Assembly (NCBI GenBank): GCA_963816955.1
Contig: CAWFME010000005.1
Location: 620,001-684,000 of the forward strand
Length of the DNA stretch: 64,000 nucleotides
Source: DATFQI01 sp963816955
GTDB taxonomy: Bacteria > Actinomycetota > Thermoleophilia > Solirubrobacterales > Solirubrobacteraceae
Direction: 5' to 3'
Shown piece by piece: positions 34,113 to 44,605 of this stretch. The translations under genes and the position numbers were made by a program. Under the pieces are notes generated by a model. That model was not told the origin of the DNA and did not search any database. It was given only the letters and a program-made list of their open reading frames with translations. The first letter of the stretch is position 1. Each line of letters opens with the position of its first letter.

Positions 34113-34411
34113 CAGCCCTGCAGCTCCCGCAGCTCGTCGACGTCGATCGGCAGCCGGCGGCGGAAGATCGCCACGATCAGGCCGAGGCCGACGGCGACCT
34201 CGCAGGCCGCCACGACCATCACGATCAGCGCGAAGATCTGCCCGTCGCCGTTGCCGTGCATGCGCGCGAAGGTGACGAGCGCGAGGTTGGAGCCGTTGAG
34301 CATCAGCTCCAGGCAGAGCAGGATCACCAGCGGGTTGCGCCGCACGAGCACGCCGCCGGCGCCGATCGAGAAGATCAGCGCCGAGACGACCAGGTACCAC
34401 TCCATGCTCAT
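34112..34411 (-). CDS. nuoK: NADH-quinone oxidoreductase subunit K
   Basis: Three-helix membrane subunit of complex I, 99 residues. It has the two buried Glu residues expected for proton transfer: VILLCLELMLNGSNLALVTF and IFALIVMVVAACEVAVGLGL. ATG 34411 lies within the last codons of nuoJ (4-base overlap), and its stop overlaps nuoL. Confidence 0.97.
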   Translation of the reverse strand: MSMEWYLVVSALIFSIGAGGVLVRRNPLVILLCLELMLNGSNLALVTFARMHGNGDGQIFALIVMVVAACEVAVGLGLIVAIFRRRLPIDVDELRELQG

Positions 34412-35061
34412 CGGTTCGGCTCGCCCCCGGCCTCGATCATCGTGCCTGTGGGCGCGTCGATCCGCGGGGTGGGCGGGTTCGCATCCCCGCGCATCGCGTC
34501 GGCGACGGAGATCTCGCGCGGGTCGTCGAGCCCGCTGCGGCGGCGGGCGAGGATGACCGCGCCGACGGCTGCGATCAGCAGCAGCAGCGACGCCGCCTCG
34601 AAGGCGACGAGGAACTTCGTCAGGAACAGCCGGCCCATCTCCGCGGCGGTGCCGAACCCGGTGTCGGCGGCCGCGCCCGTCACGCCCTGGATGCCGGCGC
34701 CCTCGGTGCCGAGCGCGCTCAGGCCCGAGCCGATCACGGCGATGCACAGCTCGGCGAACAGCACGAAGGCGAACAGCCCGGAGATGACCCGCAGCCCACC
34801 GGCCCCGCCGCTGGTCAGCGGCTGGTCCTGCCCGCCGACGTAGGCGACGACGAAGACGTAGAGCACCATCACCGCGCCGGCGTAGACGACGACCTGGGCG
34901 GCGGCGACGAACTCGGCCCGCAGCAGCAGGAACAGCGCCGCCAGCGAGAGCAGGTGGCAGACCAGCGCGAGCACGGCGTAGAACGGGTTGCGAAGCGACA
35001 CGGTGCCGACGGCACCGGCGATCGCGCCGATCGCCGCCAGGAAGAAGAACGCCTCGGCCAT
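34408..35061 (-). CDS. nuoJ: NADH-quinone oxidoreductase subunit J
   Basis: Membrane subunit of complex I next to the quinone channel, 217 residues. Blocks are GTVSLRNPFYAVLALVCHLL and AEFVAAAQVVVYAGAVMVLY, with FLVAFEAASLLLLIAAVGAV as the last helix. Unlike the usual order, nuoI does not lie immediately upstream: an opposite-strand gene (35207-37162) intervenes. nuoJ therefore needs its own promoter; a TAGCAT box on the minus strand at 35073-35078 sits 11 bases before ATG 35061. Confidence 0.95.
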   Translation of the reverse strand: MAEAFFFLAAIGAIAGAVGTVSLRNPFYAVLALVCHLLSLAALFLLLRAEFVAAAQVVVYAGAVMVLYVFVVAYVGGQDQPLTSGGAGGLRVISGLFAFVLFAELCIAVIGSGLSALGTEGAGIQGVTGAAADTGFGTAAEMGRLFLTKFLVAFEAASLLLLIAAVGAVILARRRSGLDDPREISVADAMRGDANPPTPRIDAPTGTMIEAGGEPNR

Positions 35062-35072
35062 TGCGGCCCGTG

Positions 35073-35078
35073 ATGCTA
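35073..35078 (-). promoter_or_regulatory. -10 box (TAGCAT) for the nuoJ-N transcription unit
   Basis: The only clear -10-like box before nuoJ, 11 bases from the start codon. No good -35 is visible. Confidence 0.4.
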
Positions 35079-35129
35079 GAGCCTGCGCGCCCTACGAGGC
35101 CCGGCGGGTGCCCATGTGGCCAGCATGTA

Positions 35130-35158
35130 TTGATAGTGACAATCCACCGTGGTATGGA
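35130..35158 (+). promoter_or_regulatory. Sigma70-type promoter for the secreted beta-propeller gene
   Basis: TTGATA, a 17-base spacer and TATGGA form a good vegetative promoter, about 50 bases before ATG 35207. The local sequence is AT-richer than its surroundings. Confidence 0.6.
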
Positions 35159-35160
35159 TT
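35141..35160. promoter_or_regulatory. Inverted repeat over the propeller-gene promoter, candidate operator
   Basis: AATCCA and TGGATT are 6-base inverted arms separated by 8 bases; they cover the spacer and the -10 box. Confidence 0.35.
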
Positions 35161-35206
35161 GACCGTCGCAAGGAGGCGTCGCCCTTCCAGGCAAGGAGCG
35201 CCACTG

Positions 35207-37162
35207 ATGCGAGGTCGTCGCACGTCCGTAGTCGCTGGTCTGCTGGTCGTCGTGCTGTCCGTGCTCGGGTTCGGCGCCGCACGCGCGGCGGTGACCGGCA
35301 CGGACAAGACGTACACGCTCGACGCAGATTTCGACCAGGGCACCCTGCTCAACGTCAATCACGACGTCGTCCACAACCAGCTGCAGCTCAACGAGCAGAC
35401 GAGCACCTTCCCGTTCATCTGGATCTCCATGTCGGTGCGCTGCACGATCGCGAAGGTCGACACCAACACGGGTGCGATCCTGGGCGAGTTCAGCACGATC
35501 TCCGACAGCGAGGGGTGCAACGAGTCGTCGAGGACGACGGTCGCCCTGGACGGCAGCGTCTGGGTAGGCCACCGCGGGCCGGGCGGCGCGACCCACGTGG
35601 GGCTGAAGGAGCTCAACCAGTGCCTCGACCGCAACGGCAACGGCACGATCGAGACCTCCACGGGCTATGGCGACATCCTGGCCTGGGACGGCGCCGGCTC
35701 CGTCGCGGCCAACGCCGACGACGAGTGCATCCTGCACCACGTGGACACCGACGCGCCCCCGCTCTCGTTCGAGGACACGAGGCACATGAGCATCGACGGC
35801 AACAACAACCTCTGGATCGGCGATCGCAGCGGCGGCAGCCAGTTCGTCAAGGTCAACGGCACCAACGGTGCGATCCTCACGACCAAGCGCGCCTTCGACT
35901 GCGGCGGCTACGGCGGGCTGATCGACGGCGAGGGCGTGATCTGGTCTGCGTCGAGCGGTTCGACCCTGCTGCGCTGGGACCCGGACGCGCCCGACAGCGC
36001 CACGAACCCGCGCTGCATCAGCGTGCAGAACTACGGCATGGCGGTGGACGGCGACGGCTGGGTCTGGACCACCCAGCTGAGCGGCGGCTTCCTGCACAAG
36101 ATCAGCCCGGACGGCAACACGATCCTCGGCCCGTTCCCGTACGGCTCGTCGAACGCCCAGGGCCTGGCGGTCGACGGCAACGGCGACGTCTGGGTCAGCT
36201 CCTCGCTGTTCTGCGGCTCCAACTGCACCGTCGGCCATCTCAAGAACGACGGGACGTTCGTCGGCAACGTGCAGAACCCGACGGGCGCCGGCAGCACCGG
36301 CGTCGCGATCGACTCCAAGGGCAAGATCTGGACGGCGAACCGCTCGTCCAACACCGCCACGCGGATCGACCCGAACGGCGGCGACGTCGGAGCGGACGGC
36401 TCGACCAAGATCGGAGCCGTCGACCTGACGGTCCCATTCCCGGCGGGCCCGGGGAACCTCCCATCCCCGTCCCCGTACAACTACAGCGACATGACGGGCT
36501 CGCAGCTGCTGTCATCGACGGCGCCGCAGGGCACCTGGACCGTCACGCAGGACGGCGGCTCCTCCGGCTTCAAGTGGGGCGAGGCCGTCTGGACGCACCA
36601 GACCCCCGCCGGGGGGACGGTCCTCGTCGAGGCGCGGGCCGCCGACTCGGAGGCCGGGCTGGGCTCGGTCGAGTACGCGGCGGTCGCGAACGACACACCG
36701 TTCTCGATGACCGGGCGGTTCATCCAGGTCCGCGTGACGCTGCGCCCGGGCCAGGGCAACGCGAGCCCGGTGCTCGAGGACATCCGGATCTGCGGTGGCG
36801 CGGGGTGCAGCGCGCCGCCCGCGGCCCAGCCGGCCGCTTCAGGCGGCGTCCAAGGTCAGCAGGCGCGCCAGTGTGGCAGCAAGCGGCGGATCCTGATGAC
36901 GCTGCGGATCGAGAAGGAGCTCCGCAAGCTCAAGGCCCGCAAGAGCGCGGTCAAGTCGGTGCGGGTCGTGGTCAACGGCAAGCGCGCGAAGGCGTTCAAG
37001 CGCGGCGGTCGCTGGCGGGCCCGGGCCGATCTCCGACAGCTCAGGCGGGGCCGGTACGTCGTGCGGATCACGGTCACGCTCAAGAACGGCAAGAAGCTGA
37101 CGGGCGTGCGGCGGTACTTCACCTGCCGCGACGCGATCGCCGGCGGACCGCCGAGGCTCTGA
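35207..37162 (+). CDS. Secreted Vgb/NHL-type beta-propeller protein with basic C-terminal domain
   Basis: Exported 651-residue protein with Sec signal (TSVVAGLLVVVLSVLGFGAA, cleavage near residue 27). Residues about 90-420 contain repeated blades of the virginiamycin-B-lyase/NHL type: ALDGSVWVGHRG, SIDGNNNLWIGDRSGG, AVDGDGWVWTTQLSGG, AVDGNGDVWVSSSL and AIDSKGKIWTANRSS. A DxNGNGxIE loop (LDRNGNGTIET) may bind calcium. Middle part is a beta-sandwich; the last 90 residues are Lys/Arg-rich (AKAFKRGGRWRARADLRQL) and end in a Cys. True Vgb lyase residues cannot be confirmed. AAGGAG precedes ATG 35207. It lies between nuoJ and nuoI on the opposite strand. Confidence 0.75.
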   Translation: MRGRRTSVVAGLLVVVLSVLGFGAARAAVTGTDKTYTLDADFDQGTLLNVNHDVVHNQLQLNEQTSTFPFIWISMSVRCTIAKVDTNTGAILGEFSTISDSEGCNESSRTTVALDGSVWVGHRGPGGATHVGLKELNQCLDRNGNGTIETSTGYGDILAWDGAGSVAANADDECILHHVDTDAPPLSFEDTRHMSIDGNNNLWIGDRSGGSQFVKVNGTNGAILTTKRAFDCGGYGGLIDGEGVIWSASSGSTLLRWDPDAPDSATNPRCISVQNYGMAVDGDGWVWTTQLSGGFLHKISPDGNTILGPFPYGSSNAQGLAVDGNGDVWVSSSLFCGSNCTVGHLKNDGTFVGNVQNPTGAGSTGVAIDSKGKIWTANRSSNTATRIDPNGGDVGADGSTKIGAVDLTVPFPAGPGNLPSPSPYNYSDMTGSQLLSSTAPQGTWTVTQDGGSSGFKWGEAVWTHQTPAGGTVLVEARAADSEAGLGSVEYAAVANDTPFSMTGRFIQVRVTLRPGQGNASPVLEDIRICGGAGCSAPPAAQPAASGGVQGQQARQCGSKRRILMTLRIEKELRKLKARKSAVKSVRVVVNGKRAKAFKRGGRWRARADLRQLRRGRYVVRITVTLKNGKKLTGVRRYFTCRDAIAGGPPRL

Positions 37163-37176
37163 GGAGGGAACGCATC

Positions 37177-37204
37177 GTGGCCGGGCGGCTCGCCGCCCGG
37201 CCAC
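37177..37204. terminator. Bidirectional hairpin between the propeller gene and nuoI
   Basis: A perfect 12-bp stem, GTGGCCGGGCGG with CCGCCCGGCCAC, and 4-base loop in the 49-base convergent gap. It would end both the propeller transcript and the nuoA-I transcript. Confidence 0.7.
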
Positions 37205-37211
37205 GGCGTGC

Positions 37212-37751
37212 CTACTCGTCGACCGTCCGCAGCGGCGTGCGCTCGAGCGGCTCGGCGAGGAGCATCTCCTTGGTGAAGATCAGGTCCGAGCGGTTGTAGT
37301 CCGACATCTCGTAGTCGTGGCCCATCGTGATCGCGTCGAACGGGCACGCGATCTCGCAGTAGCCGCAGAAGATGCAGCGCGAGAGGTTGATCTCGTAGAC
37401 GGCGGCGTAGCGCTCGCCCGCGCTGACGCGGTTGTCGGGCGTGTTCTCCGCCGCGACGACGCGGATGCAGTCGGCCGGGCAGGCGGCCGCGCACAGCGAG
37501 CAGCCGACGCACTTCTCGAGTCCGGTGTCCTCGAAGCGGTGCAGCTTGTGGCGGCCGCGGAAGCGCGGGAAGACCGGCGTCTTCTCCTCGGGGTACTGGA
37601 TCACCTGCGGCTTCTCGACGAAGCGCCCGAGCGTCGTGCGCAGGCCCTTCAGCGTCGCCCCGAAGGCGCGGTAGGCGCCGACGGCGGGGCTCGGCGAGGG
37701 AGCGCGTTGCACGGCGATCACGTCGTCGCCGGGGGACCAGCGTTCGGCCAT
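37212..37751 (-). CDS. nuoI: NADH-quinone oxidoreductase subunit I
   Basis: Ferredoxin-like subunit carrying clusters N6a and N6b in the peripheral arm, 179 residues. The two 4Fe-4S motifs are CVGCSLCAAACPADC and CIFCGYCEIACP. N-terminal GLRTTLGRFVEKPQVIQYPE matches the family. ATG 37751 abuts the nuoH stop with no gap. It is followed not by nuoJ but by a bidirectional hairpin and a convergent foreign gene. Confidence 0.97.
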   Translation of the reverse strand: MAERWSPGDDVIAVQRAPSPSPAVGAYRAFGATLKGLRTTLGRFVEKPQVIQYPEEKTPVFPRFRGRHKLHRFEDTGLEKCVGCSLCAAACPADCIRVVAAENTPDNRVSAGERYAAVYEINLSRCIFCGYCEIACPFDAITMGHDYEMSDYNRSDLIFTKEMLLAEPLERTPLRTVDE

Positions 37752-38777
37752 TTAGAGCACCACCACCAGGATTGCGGTCACAAGGGCGTTGAGCGTCGCC
37801 AGGGGCAGGAAGATCTTCCAGCCCAGCGACATCAGCTGGTCGTAGCGCAGCCGCGGCAGCGTGGCGCGCACCCAGATGAAGAGGAAGACGAAGAACAGCA
37901 TCTTGACCAGCACGACGATGGGGTCCACCCACGTCGGGGGGTCGATGCCGAACGGCAGCAGCCAGCCGCCGAAGAACAGCGTCACCGTCAGCAGCGAGAC
38001 GACGACGATGTTCAGGTACTCCGCGGCGAAGTACGCGGCGAAGCGGCCGCCGCCGTACTCCGTGTTGTAGCCGCCGACCAGCTCCGCGTCGGCCTCCGGG
38101 AGGTCGAACGGCGGGCGGTTGGTCTCGGCGTAGCCGGCGACGAGGAAGATGATGAAGCCGAAGAACTGCGGCAGCACGAACCAGGTCTTGTCGGCCTGGG
38201 CCTCGACGATCTCCGTCAGCGACAGCGAGCCGGTCATCATCACCACGCCGACGAGCGCCAGGCCCTGCGAGACCTCGTAGGAGATCAGCTGCGCGGCGGA
38301 GCGCATCGCGCCCAGGAACGAGTACTTCGAGCCCGACGCCCAGCCGCCGAGCATCAGCCCGTAGAAGGCGATCGCGCCGAAGGCGAACGCGAACAGGATG
38401 CCGATGCTCGGGTCGACGCCGTAGAGGCCGACCTCCGTGCCGAAGATGTCGACCGTGTTCGAGAACGGGATGATCGCGATCGTCGCGACCGCGGTGAGCA
38501 TCGAGATCGCCGGCGCGATCGCGAACAGCCAGCCGATCGCCGTGCGCGGGCGGAACTGCTGCTTGAACAGCAGCTTCCCGATGTCGGCCATCGGCTGCAG
38601 GGCGCCGAACGGCCCGACGCGGTTGGGCCCGTAGCGGTACTGGAAGCGCCCGAGCAGCTTGCGCTCGGCCAGCAGCGCGATCGGCACCAGGTTGAAGACG
38701 AGCGCGAAGATCACGACCGCCTTCAGGATCTGGATCCACCACGGCTCGTAGTAGCCGACCAGCGCGAGGCCCGTCAC
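37752..38777 (-). CDS. nuoH: NADH-quinone oxidoreductase subunit H
   Basis: Membrane subunit forming the quinone-binding chamber, 341 residues, 8 helices. Signatures: LAERKLLGRFQYRYGPNRVG, FGALQPMADIGKLLFKQQF, the acidic-loop region YAETNRPPFDLPEADAELVG, GYNTEYGGGRFAAYFAAEYL and a C-terminal FIWVRATLPRLRYDQLMSLG. It overlaps nuoG by 4 bases. Confidence 0.97.
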   Translation of the reverse strand: MTGLALVGYYEPWWIQILKAVVIFALVFNLVPIALLAERKLLGRFQYRYGPNRVGPFGALQPMADIGKLLFKQQFRPRTAIGWLFAIAPAISMLTAVATIAIIPFSNTVDIFGTEVGLYGVDPSIGILFAFAFGAIAFYGLMLGGWASGSKYSFLGAMRSAAQLISYEVSQGLALVGVVMMTGSLSLTEIVEAQADKTWFVLPQFFGFIIFLVAGYAETNRPPFDLPEADAELVGGYNTEYGGGRFAAYFAAEYLNIVVVSLLTVTLFFGGWLLPFGIDPPTWVDPIVVLVKMLFFVFLFIWVRATLPRLRYDQLMSLGWKIFLPLATLNALVTAILVVVL

Positions 38778-41386
38778 GTCGAGCCGTCCTCGGACTGGCC
38801 GGGGCCCGCGGGCGGGATGTCCAGCGGCGCGGACGGCGGCATCTCCGCGAGGCCCTCGGCGGCCGGCGTCGCGATCGCCGCGGCGGCGCTCGGCTCATGC
38901 GCCGCGGGTCCGCCGACGCGGCGGACCTCGACCATCGGCGCGGTGAGCACGTTGGCGGGCTGGTCGTGCGTGCCCTCGGCGAGGAACACAGAGCCGCCCG
39001 GCACGGCGGCGCGCAGCTTCACCGCGCCCTTCACGCGCGTACCGTTGCTCCCGACCTCGACCTGATCGCCCTCGCGGATGCCGAGGCGCTCGGCGTCGGC
39101 CGGGGAGAGCTCGACGATCTGGCGCGGGCGCAGGAAGCGCAGCGAGGGCGAGACGTCGACCTCCTTCGAGCTCCACAACGAGCGGAAGGTGCCCAGGCGC
39201 AGCGCGTCGCCCTTCGAGGGCACGGCGTCCGGGACCTCGAGCTTGGCCGGCTCCCACGCGGCGACCTCGAACTTGGCGGCCGCCTCGGAGACGGGCCAGC
39301 GGACGCCGCGGCCGCCGATCGCGTCGAGCGACAGGCCCGCGTAGAAGGGCACCCCCTCGAACAGGAGGTTCGACGCCATCGGGCCCGTGCGGACGCCGAG
39401 CTCGAGCCCCGCGCGCTCGGCGACGTCGGCGATCAACTGCCACAGCGGGCGCACGCCGGAGCCGCTGAGCTGGTCCGGTCCCTTCGGCCGGCCGATCGCG
39501 GGCCGCAGGCGCTGCACGCGCCCGTCCGGGTGCGTGATCGTCCCCTCCTTCTCGGCGTAGGCTTCGGCGGGGAAGACGACGTCGGCGTGCTCGCGGATCG
39601 TGTCGGTGAGCACGGAGTCGACCGCGATCACCGTCTGGGCGTTGCCGAGCGCCGCCTCCCAGGCGGAGCGGTCGGGGAACGCGCGCAGCGGGTCGGCGTG
39701 GTGCAGCCAGACGGTCGAGAGCTCGCCGCCGGCCAGCGCCTCCGCGATCCCCGCCGCGTCCTTGCCGGGCTCCCCCAATGTGGCGTAGCCCGGGCCGTGG
39801 CCGGGCGCGAAGCCGGCCTCGCGCAGCCCGCGCGCGTTCGTCGTCGAGGGCGCCTCGAGCAGGCCGCCGCCGTCGCGCCCGGAGAGGCCCAGGCGCGAGA
39901 CGACGTTGAGCAGCGCGCGCGCCGCCTGGGCGCCGCCCGGGCCGGACAGCAGGCGCTCGCCGTAGACGATCACGAGGTCCTCGGCGCCCTTGAGGAAGTC
40001 CGCCAGGTCCTGCACCGCGCCCGCGCTCGAGCCGGCCGTGCTGGCCGCGCCGCCGAGGTTGCCGCGGTCACCCGACAGCGCGGCGTCGAGCGCCACGAGC
40101 AGCGCCTCGCCGGTGCCCGGCGCGTGGCGCAGCGCGATCTCGGCGTGCGTGTCGAGCGCGGTCGGCCGCGCGGAGGCGACGCCGACGCGCACGCCGTGGC
40201 GGCGCACGCCCTTGCGGATGCGCAGGTCCCAGACCGGCGCGTCGTCGATCGGGTCGGCGTCCAGCAGCAGCACCGCATGGGCGAACTCGAGGTCGGAGAC
40301 CGTCGCCTGCAGCGCCGGGTCGGCGAGCGCGCGCGCGACGTCGAGCGGCAGCTCGCCCTCCGGCCGCGCCGACAGGTGGCCCGAGCCGAGCCCCTCGCGC
40401 ATCAGCTTGGCGAGGAGGAACGCCTCCTCGTTGGTCGTCTCGCCGCCGGCCAGCGCCGCGGCCCTGGCGCCGGCCTTCTTCAGCGCGCCGCTCGCCGCGG
40501 TCAGCGCCTTCTCCCAGCTCGCGGGCTGCAGCGACGTGCCCTCGCGCACGAGCGGCTGCACCAGCCGCTCGTCCGTGTGCACGTGCTGGTAGGCGAAGCG
40601 GCCCTTGTCGCACAGCCAGCCGTCGTCGACCTCGTCGTGGTCGCGCGCGAGCACGCGCATGACGCGCTCGTCGCGGACGGTCAGCTCGACGTTGCACTGC
40701 GCGGGGCAGAGCGTGCAGACCGTGCCGGCGCCCTCGATGTCCCACGGGCGCGCGCGGAAGCGGTACGCGCGCGAGGTGAGCGCGCCGACCGGGCACAGCT
40801 CGATGATGTTGCCGCTGAACGGCGCCACGTACGGGTGGCCGTCGAAGGTGCCGACGAACGAGTGCGCGCCGCGCTCGAGCAGGACGAGCTGGTAGTCCTC
40901 GGCGACCTCCTGCGAGAAGCGCACGCAGCGGTAGCAGAGGATGCAGCGCTCGCGGTCGATCGCGATCAGCGGCGAGAGCTCGAGCGGCTTCTTGAAGTGG
41001 CGCTTGGGCTCGATGAAGCGCGAGGTGCCCGGGCCCCAGCCGTAGGTGATGTCCTGCAGCGGGCACTCGCCGCCCTTGTCGCAGACGGGGCAGTCGAGCG
41101 GGTGGTTGATCAGCAGGAACTCGACCACCGCGCGCTGGGCGTCGTGCACGCGCTCGGTCTGCGTGTGGACGACCATGCCGTCCTTGACCGGCGTCGAGCA
41201 GGCGGTCTGCAGCTTCGGGATGCCCTCGATCTCGACCAGGCACATGCGGCAGGCGCCGACGGGCTGCCCGAGCTTGGGCTCGTAACAGAAGACGGGGATC
41301 TCGACGTCGCCGTACTTGGCGGCGTCGACCAGCATCGCGTTCTCGGGCGCGGAGACCTCCAGCCCGTCGATCGAGAACGTGATCAT
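38774..41386 (-). CDS. nuoG: NADH-quinone oxidoreductase subunit G
   Basis: Largest peripheral-arm subunit, 870 residues. The N-terminal ferredoxin domain has a 2Fe-2S set (VFCYEPKLGQPVGACRMC), then N3 ligands His-x3-Cys-x2-Cys-x5-Cys in HPLDCPVCDKGGEC, then CILCYRCVRF, and N7-type Cys in CTLCPAQCNVE. The molybdopterin-oxidoreductase-like body follows without cofactor residues being assignable, and the C-terminal MopB-type domain contains IVELSPADAERLGIREGDQV. The last 40 residues are Ala/Pro-rich. ATG 41386 opens ITFSIDGLEVSAPENAM. Confidence 0.95.
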   Translation of the reverse strand: MITFSIDGLEVSAPENAMLVDAAKYGDVEIPVFCYEPKLGQPVGACRMCLVEIEGIPKLQTACSTPVKDGMVVHTQTERVHDAQRAVVEFLLINHPLDCPVCDKGGECPLQDITYGWGPGTSRFIEPKRHFKKPLELSPLIAIDRERCILCYRCVRFSQEVAEDYQLVLLERGAHSFVGTFDGHPYVAPFSGNIIELCPVGALTSRAYRFRARPWDIEGAGTVCTLCPAQCNVELTVRDERVMRVLARDHDEVDDGWLCDKGRFAYQHVHTDERLVQPLVREGTSLQPASWEKALTAASGALKKAGARAAALAGGETTNEEAFLLAKLMREGLGSGHLSARPEGELPLDVARALADPALQATVSDLEFAHAVLLLDADPIDDAPVWDLRIRKGVRRHGVRVGVASARPTALDTHAEIALRHAPGTGEALLVALDAALSGDRGNLGGAASTAGSSAGAVQDLADFLKGAEDLVIVYGERLLSGPGGAQAARALLNVVSRLGLSGRDGGGLLEAPSTTNARGLREAGFAPGHGPGYATLGEPGKDAAGIAEALAGGELSTVWLHHADPLRAFPDRSAWEAALGNAQTVIAVDSVLTDTIREHADVVFPAEAYAEKEGTITHPDGRVQRLRPAIGRPKGPDQLSGSGVRPLWQLIADVAERAGLELGVRTGPMASNLLFEGVPFYAGLSLDAIGGRGVRWPVSEAAAKFEVAAWEPAKLEVPDAVPSKGDALRLGTFRSLWSSKEVDVSPSLRFLRPRQIVELSPADAERLGIREGDQVEVGSNGTRVKGAVKLRAAVPGGSVFLAEGTHDQPANVLTAPMVEVRRVGGPAAHEPSAAAAIATPAAEGLAEMPPSAPLDIPPAGPGQSEDGST

Positions 41387-41406
41387 GTGCGTGGCCGGGC
41401 GGGGCA

Positions 41407-42734
<1,328 letters not shown>

Positions 42735-42738
<4 letters not shown>

Positions 42739-43340
42739 GAGCCGGCCACCTTCCGCTTCCGCAGCTGCTTCGCCTCCAGCACCGGGCGGCCCGCGAGCGC
42801 GTCGTCCACGATCGTCCGGCAGTCCGCGGGCTCGAGCGGGCCGACGTACTCGCCGTCGACGGAGGCCATCGGCGCGATGTCGCAGGCGCCCAGGCACTCG
42901 AACGAGCGCACGTTGAAGCGCGGGTCGTCGCCCGCGGCGGAGAGCATCGCCTCGTAGAGCTCGTCGGCGCCGCGCAGCGAGCACGAGATGTTCGTGCACA
43001 CGTAGACCTGGTGCTCGCCGACGGGCACCGTGTCGAACATGTCGTAGAACGTCGCCACCGCGGTCAGGTACGCGGGCGTGAGGCGCATGACGCAGGCGGC
43101 CTGCTCGATCGCGGTCGGCGAGCACCAGCCGTGCTCGCGCTGCACGACCTTCAGCGCCGGGATCGCGGCGCTGCGCACGTCCGGGTACTTCGCCATCTCG
43201 CCCTCGATCTCGCGCCGGGTCTCCTCGGGCACGAACGTCGTCGCGGGGTCGGGGACGACCGCCGGGTCCTTCGTGAGGTCGGCCGCCTCGTCCCAGCCCG
43301 GGACGCGCGAGCCGTGCGCGAAGCGCTTGACCTCGCTCAC
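42735..43340 (-). CDS. nuoE: NADH-quinone oxidoreductase subunit E
   Basis: Thioredoxin-fold subunit with the N1a 2Fe-2S cluster, 201 residues. Ligands: Cys-x4-Cys in VCTNISC and Cys-x3-Cys in FECLGACDIAP. Helical N-terminal part: VVQREHGWCSPTAIEQAACV and TPAYLTAVATFYDMF. GTG 43340 overlaps the nuoD stop by 4 bases. Confidence 0.96.
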
Positions 43341-44605
43341 CGATCCACCCCGCCGATGATCGGGTCGAGCATCGCCAGCGTCGCGATCAGGTCGGCGATG
43401 TACGTGTCTCGGACCATCTCGGGGAACGCCTGCAGGTTCACGAACGAGGGGTCGCGCATGTGCACGCGCGCCGGCTTGGAGGAGCCGTCGGAGCGCACGA
43501 AGCACGCCAGCTCGCCGCGCGGGGACTCGATCGGGTAGTACGCCTCGCCCGGCGGCACGCGGAAGCCCTCCGTGACGAGCTTGAAGTGGTGGATCAGCGC
43601 CTCCATCGAGGTCGCCAGCTCGTGGCGCGGCGGCAGCGCGTACTTGCGGTCGGGCGTGATGTACGGCCCTTCGGGCAGGCCGTCGAGCGCCTGCTCGATG
43701 ATCTTCAGCGACTCGCGCATCTCGGCCATCCGCACGCGGTAGCGGTCGTAGTTGTCGCCGACCGTGCCGACCGGGATCTTGAAGTCGAAGTGGTCGTAGC
43801 TCGAGTAGGGCGCGGCCTTGCGCAGGTCCCACGGGTTGCCGGTCGCGCGCAGCAGCGGCCCGGTGACGCCGAAGTCCAGCAGCGTCTGCTCATCGACGGC
43901 GGCGACGCCGCGGAGGCGCTCGAGCACGATCTGGTTGCGGTCGATCAGCGCCTCGAACTGGTCGATGCGCTCCGGGAAGTCCTTGCAGAAGTCGCGCACG
44001 CGCTGCTCGAAGCCGACCGGGATGTCCTCCATCACGCCGCCGACCTGGATGTAGCGCGTGTGCATGCGCTGGCCCGAGGACATCTCGAACAGGTCCAGCA
44101 CGCGGTCGCGGTCGCGCCAGCCGTACCAGAAGATCGAGATCGCGCCGAGGTCCAGCGCGCCCGTGGCGAGCCAGATCAGGTGCGAGGCGATCCGGTTGAG
44201 CTCGAGGTGGATGACGCGCAGGTACTGGGCGCGCGGCGGGACCTCGAGGCCGATCAGCGTCTCGACGGCCCCGCAGAAGGCCATCGCGTTGAAGTAGTAG
44301 GAGAGGTAGTCCATCCGCTCGATGACGGTGATGGCCTTCCAGTACGCCTTGTCCTCGGCGGTCTTCTCGATGCCGGTGTGGAGGTAGCCGATGATCGGCA
44401 CCGTCTCGCGCACGACCTCGCCCTCGAGCGTGGTCAGCAGCCGCAGCACGCCGTGCGTGGCCGGGTGGTGGGGCCCGAGGTTGAGCGTGAGCAGCTCCCG
44501 CTCGCCGGCGCCCTCGTGCTCGAGGTGGGAGAGCTCGACCGACTCCTCCATCTCCCGGTAGGACAGCGGGCGGGTGCCCGGCGTGCGGACCTCGGGCGTG
44601 CTCAC
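43337..44605 (-). CDS. nuoD: NADH-quinone oxidoreductase subunit D
   Basis: 49-kDa-type subunit forming the quinone pocket with NuoB, 422 residues. Signatures: LNLGPHHPATHGVLRLL (quinone-site His), GYLHTGIEKTAEDKAYWKAI, ERMDYLSYYFNAMAFC, LELNRIASHLIWLATGALDL and the C-terminal PRGELACFVRSDGSSKPARV with DPIIGGVDR. Separate from nuoC (no CD fusion). GTG 44605 overlaps nuoC by 4 bases. Confidence 0.97.
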   Translation of the reverse strand: MSTPEVRTPGTRPLSYREMEESVELSHLEHEGAGERELLTLNLGPHHPATHGVLRLLTTLEGEVVRETVPIIGYLHTGIEKTAEDKAYWKAITVIERMDYLSYYFNAMAFCGAVETLIGLEVPPRAQYLRVIHLELNRIASHLIWLATGALDLGAISIFWYGWRDRDRVLDLFEMSSGQRMHTRYIQVGGVMEDIPVGFEQRVRDFCKDFPERIDQFEALIDRNQIVLERLRGVAAVDEQTLLDFGVTGPLLRATGNPWDLRKAAPYSSYDHFDFKIPVGTVGDNYDRYRVRMAEMRESLKIIEQALDGLPEGPYITPDRKYALPPRHELATSMEALIHHFKLVTEGFRVPPGEAYYPIESPRGELACFVRSDGSSKPARVHMRDPSFVNLQAFPEMVRDTYIADLIATLAMLDPIIGGVDR

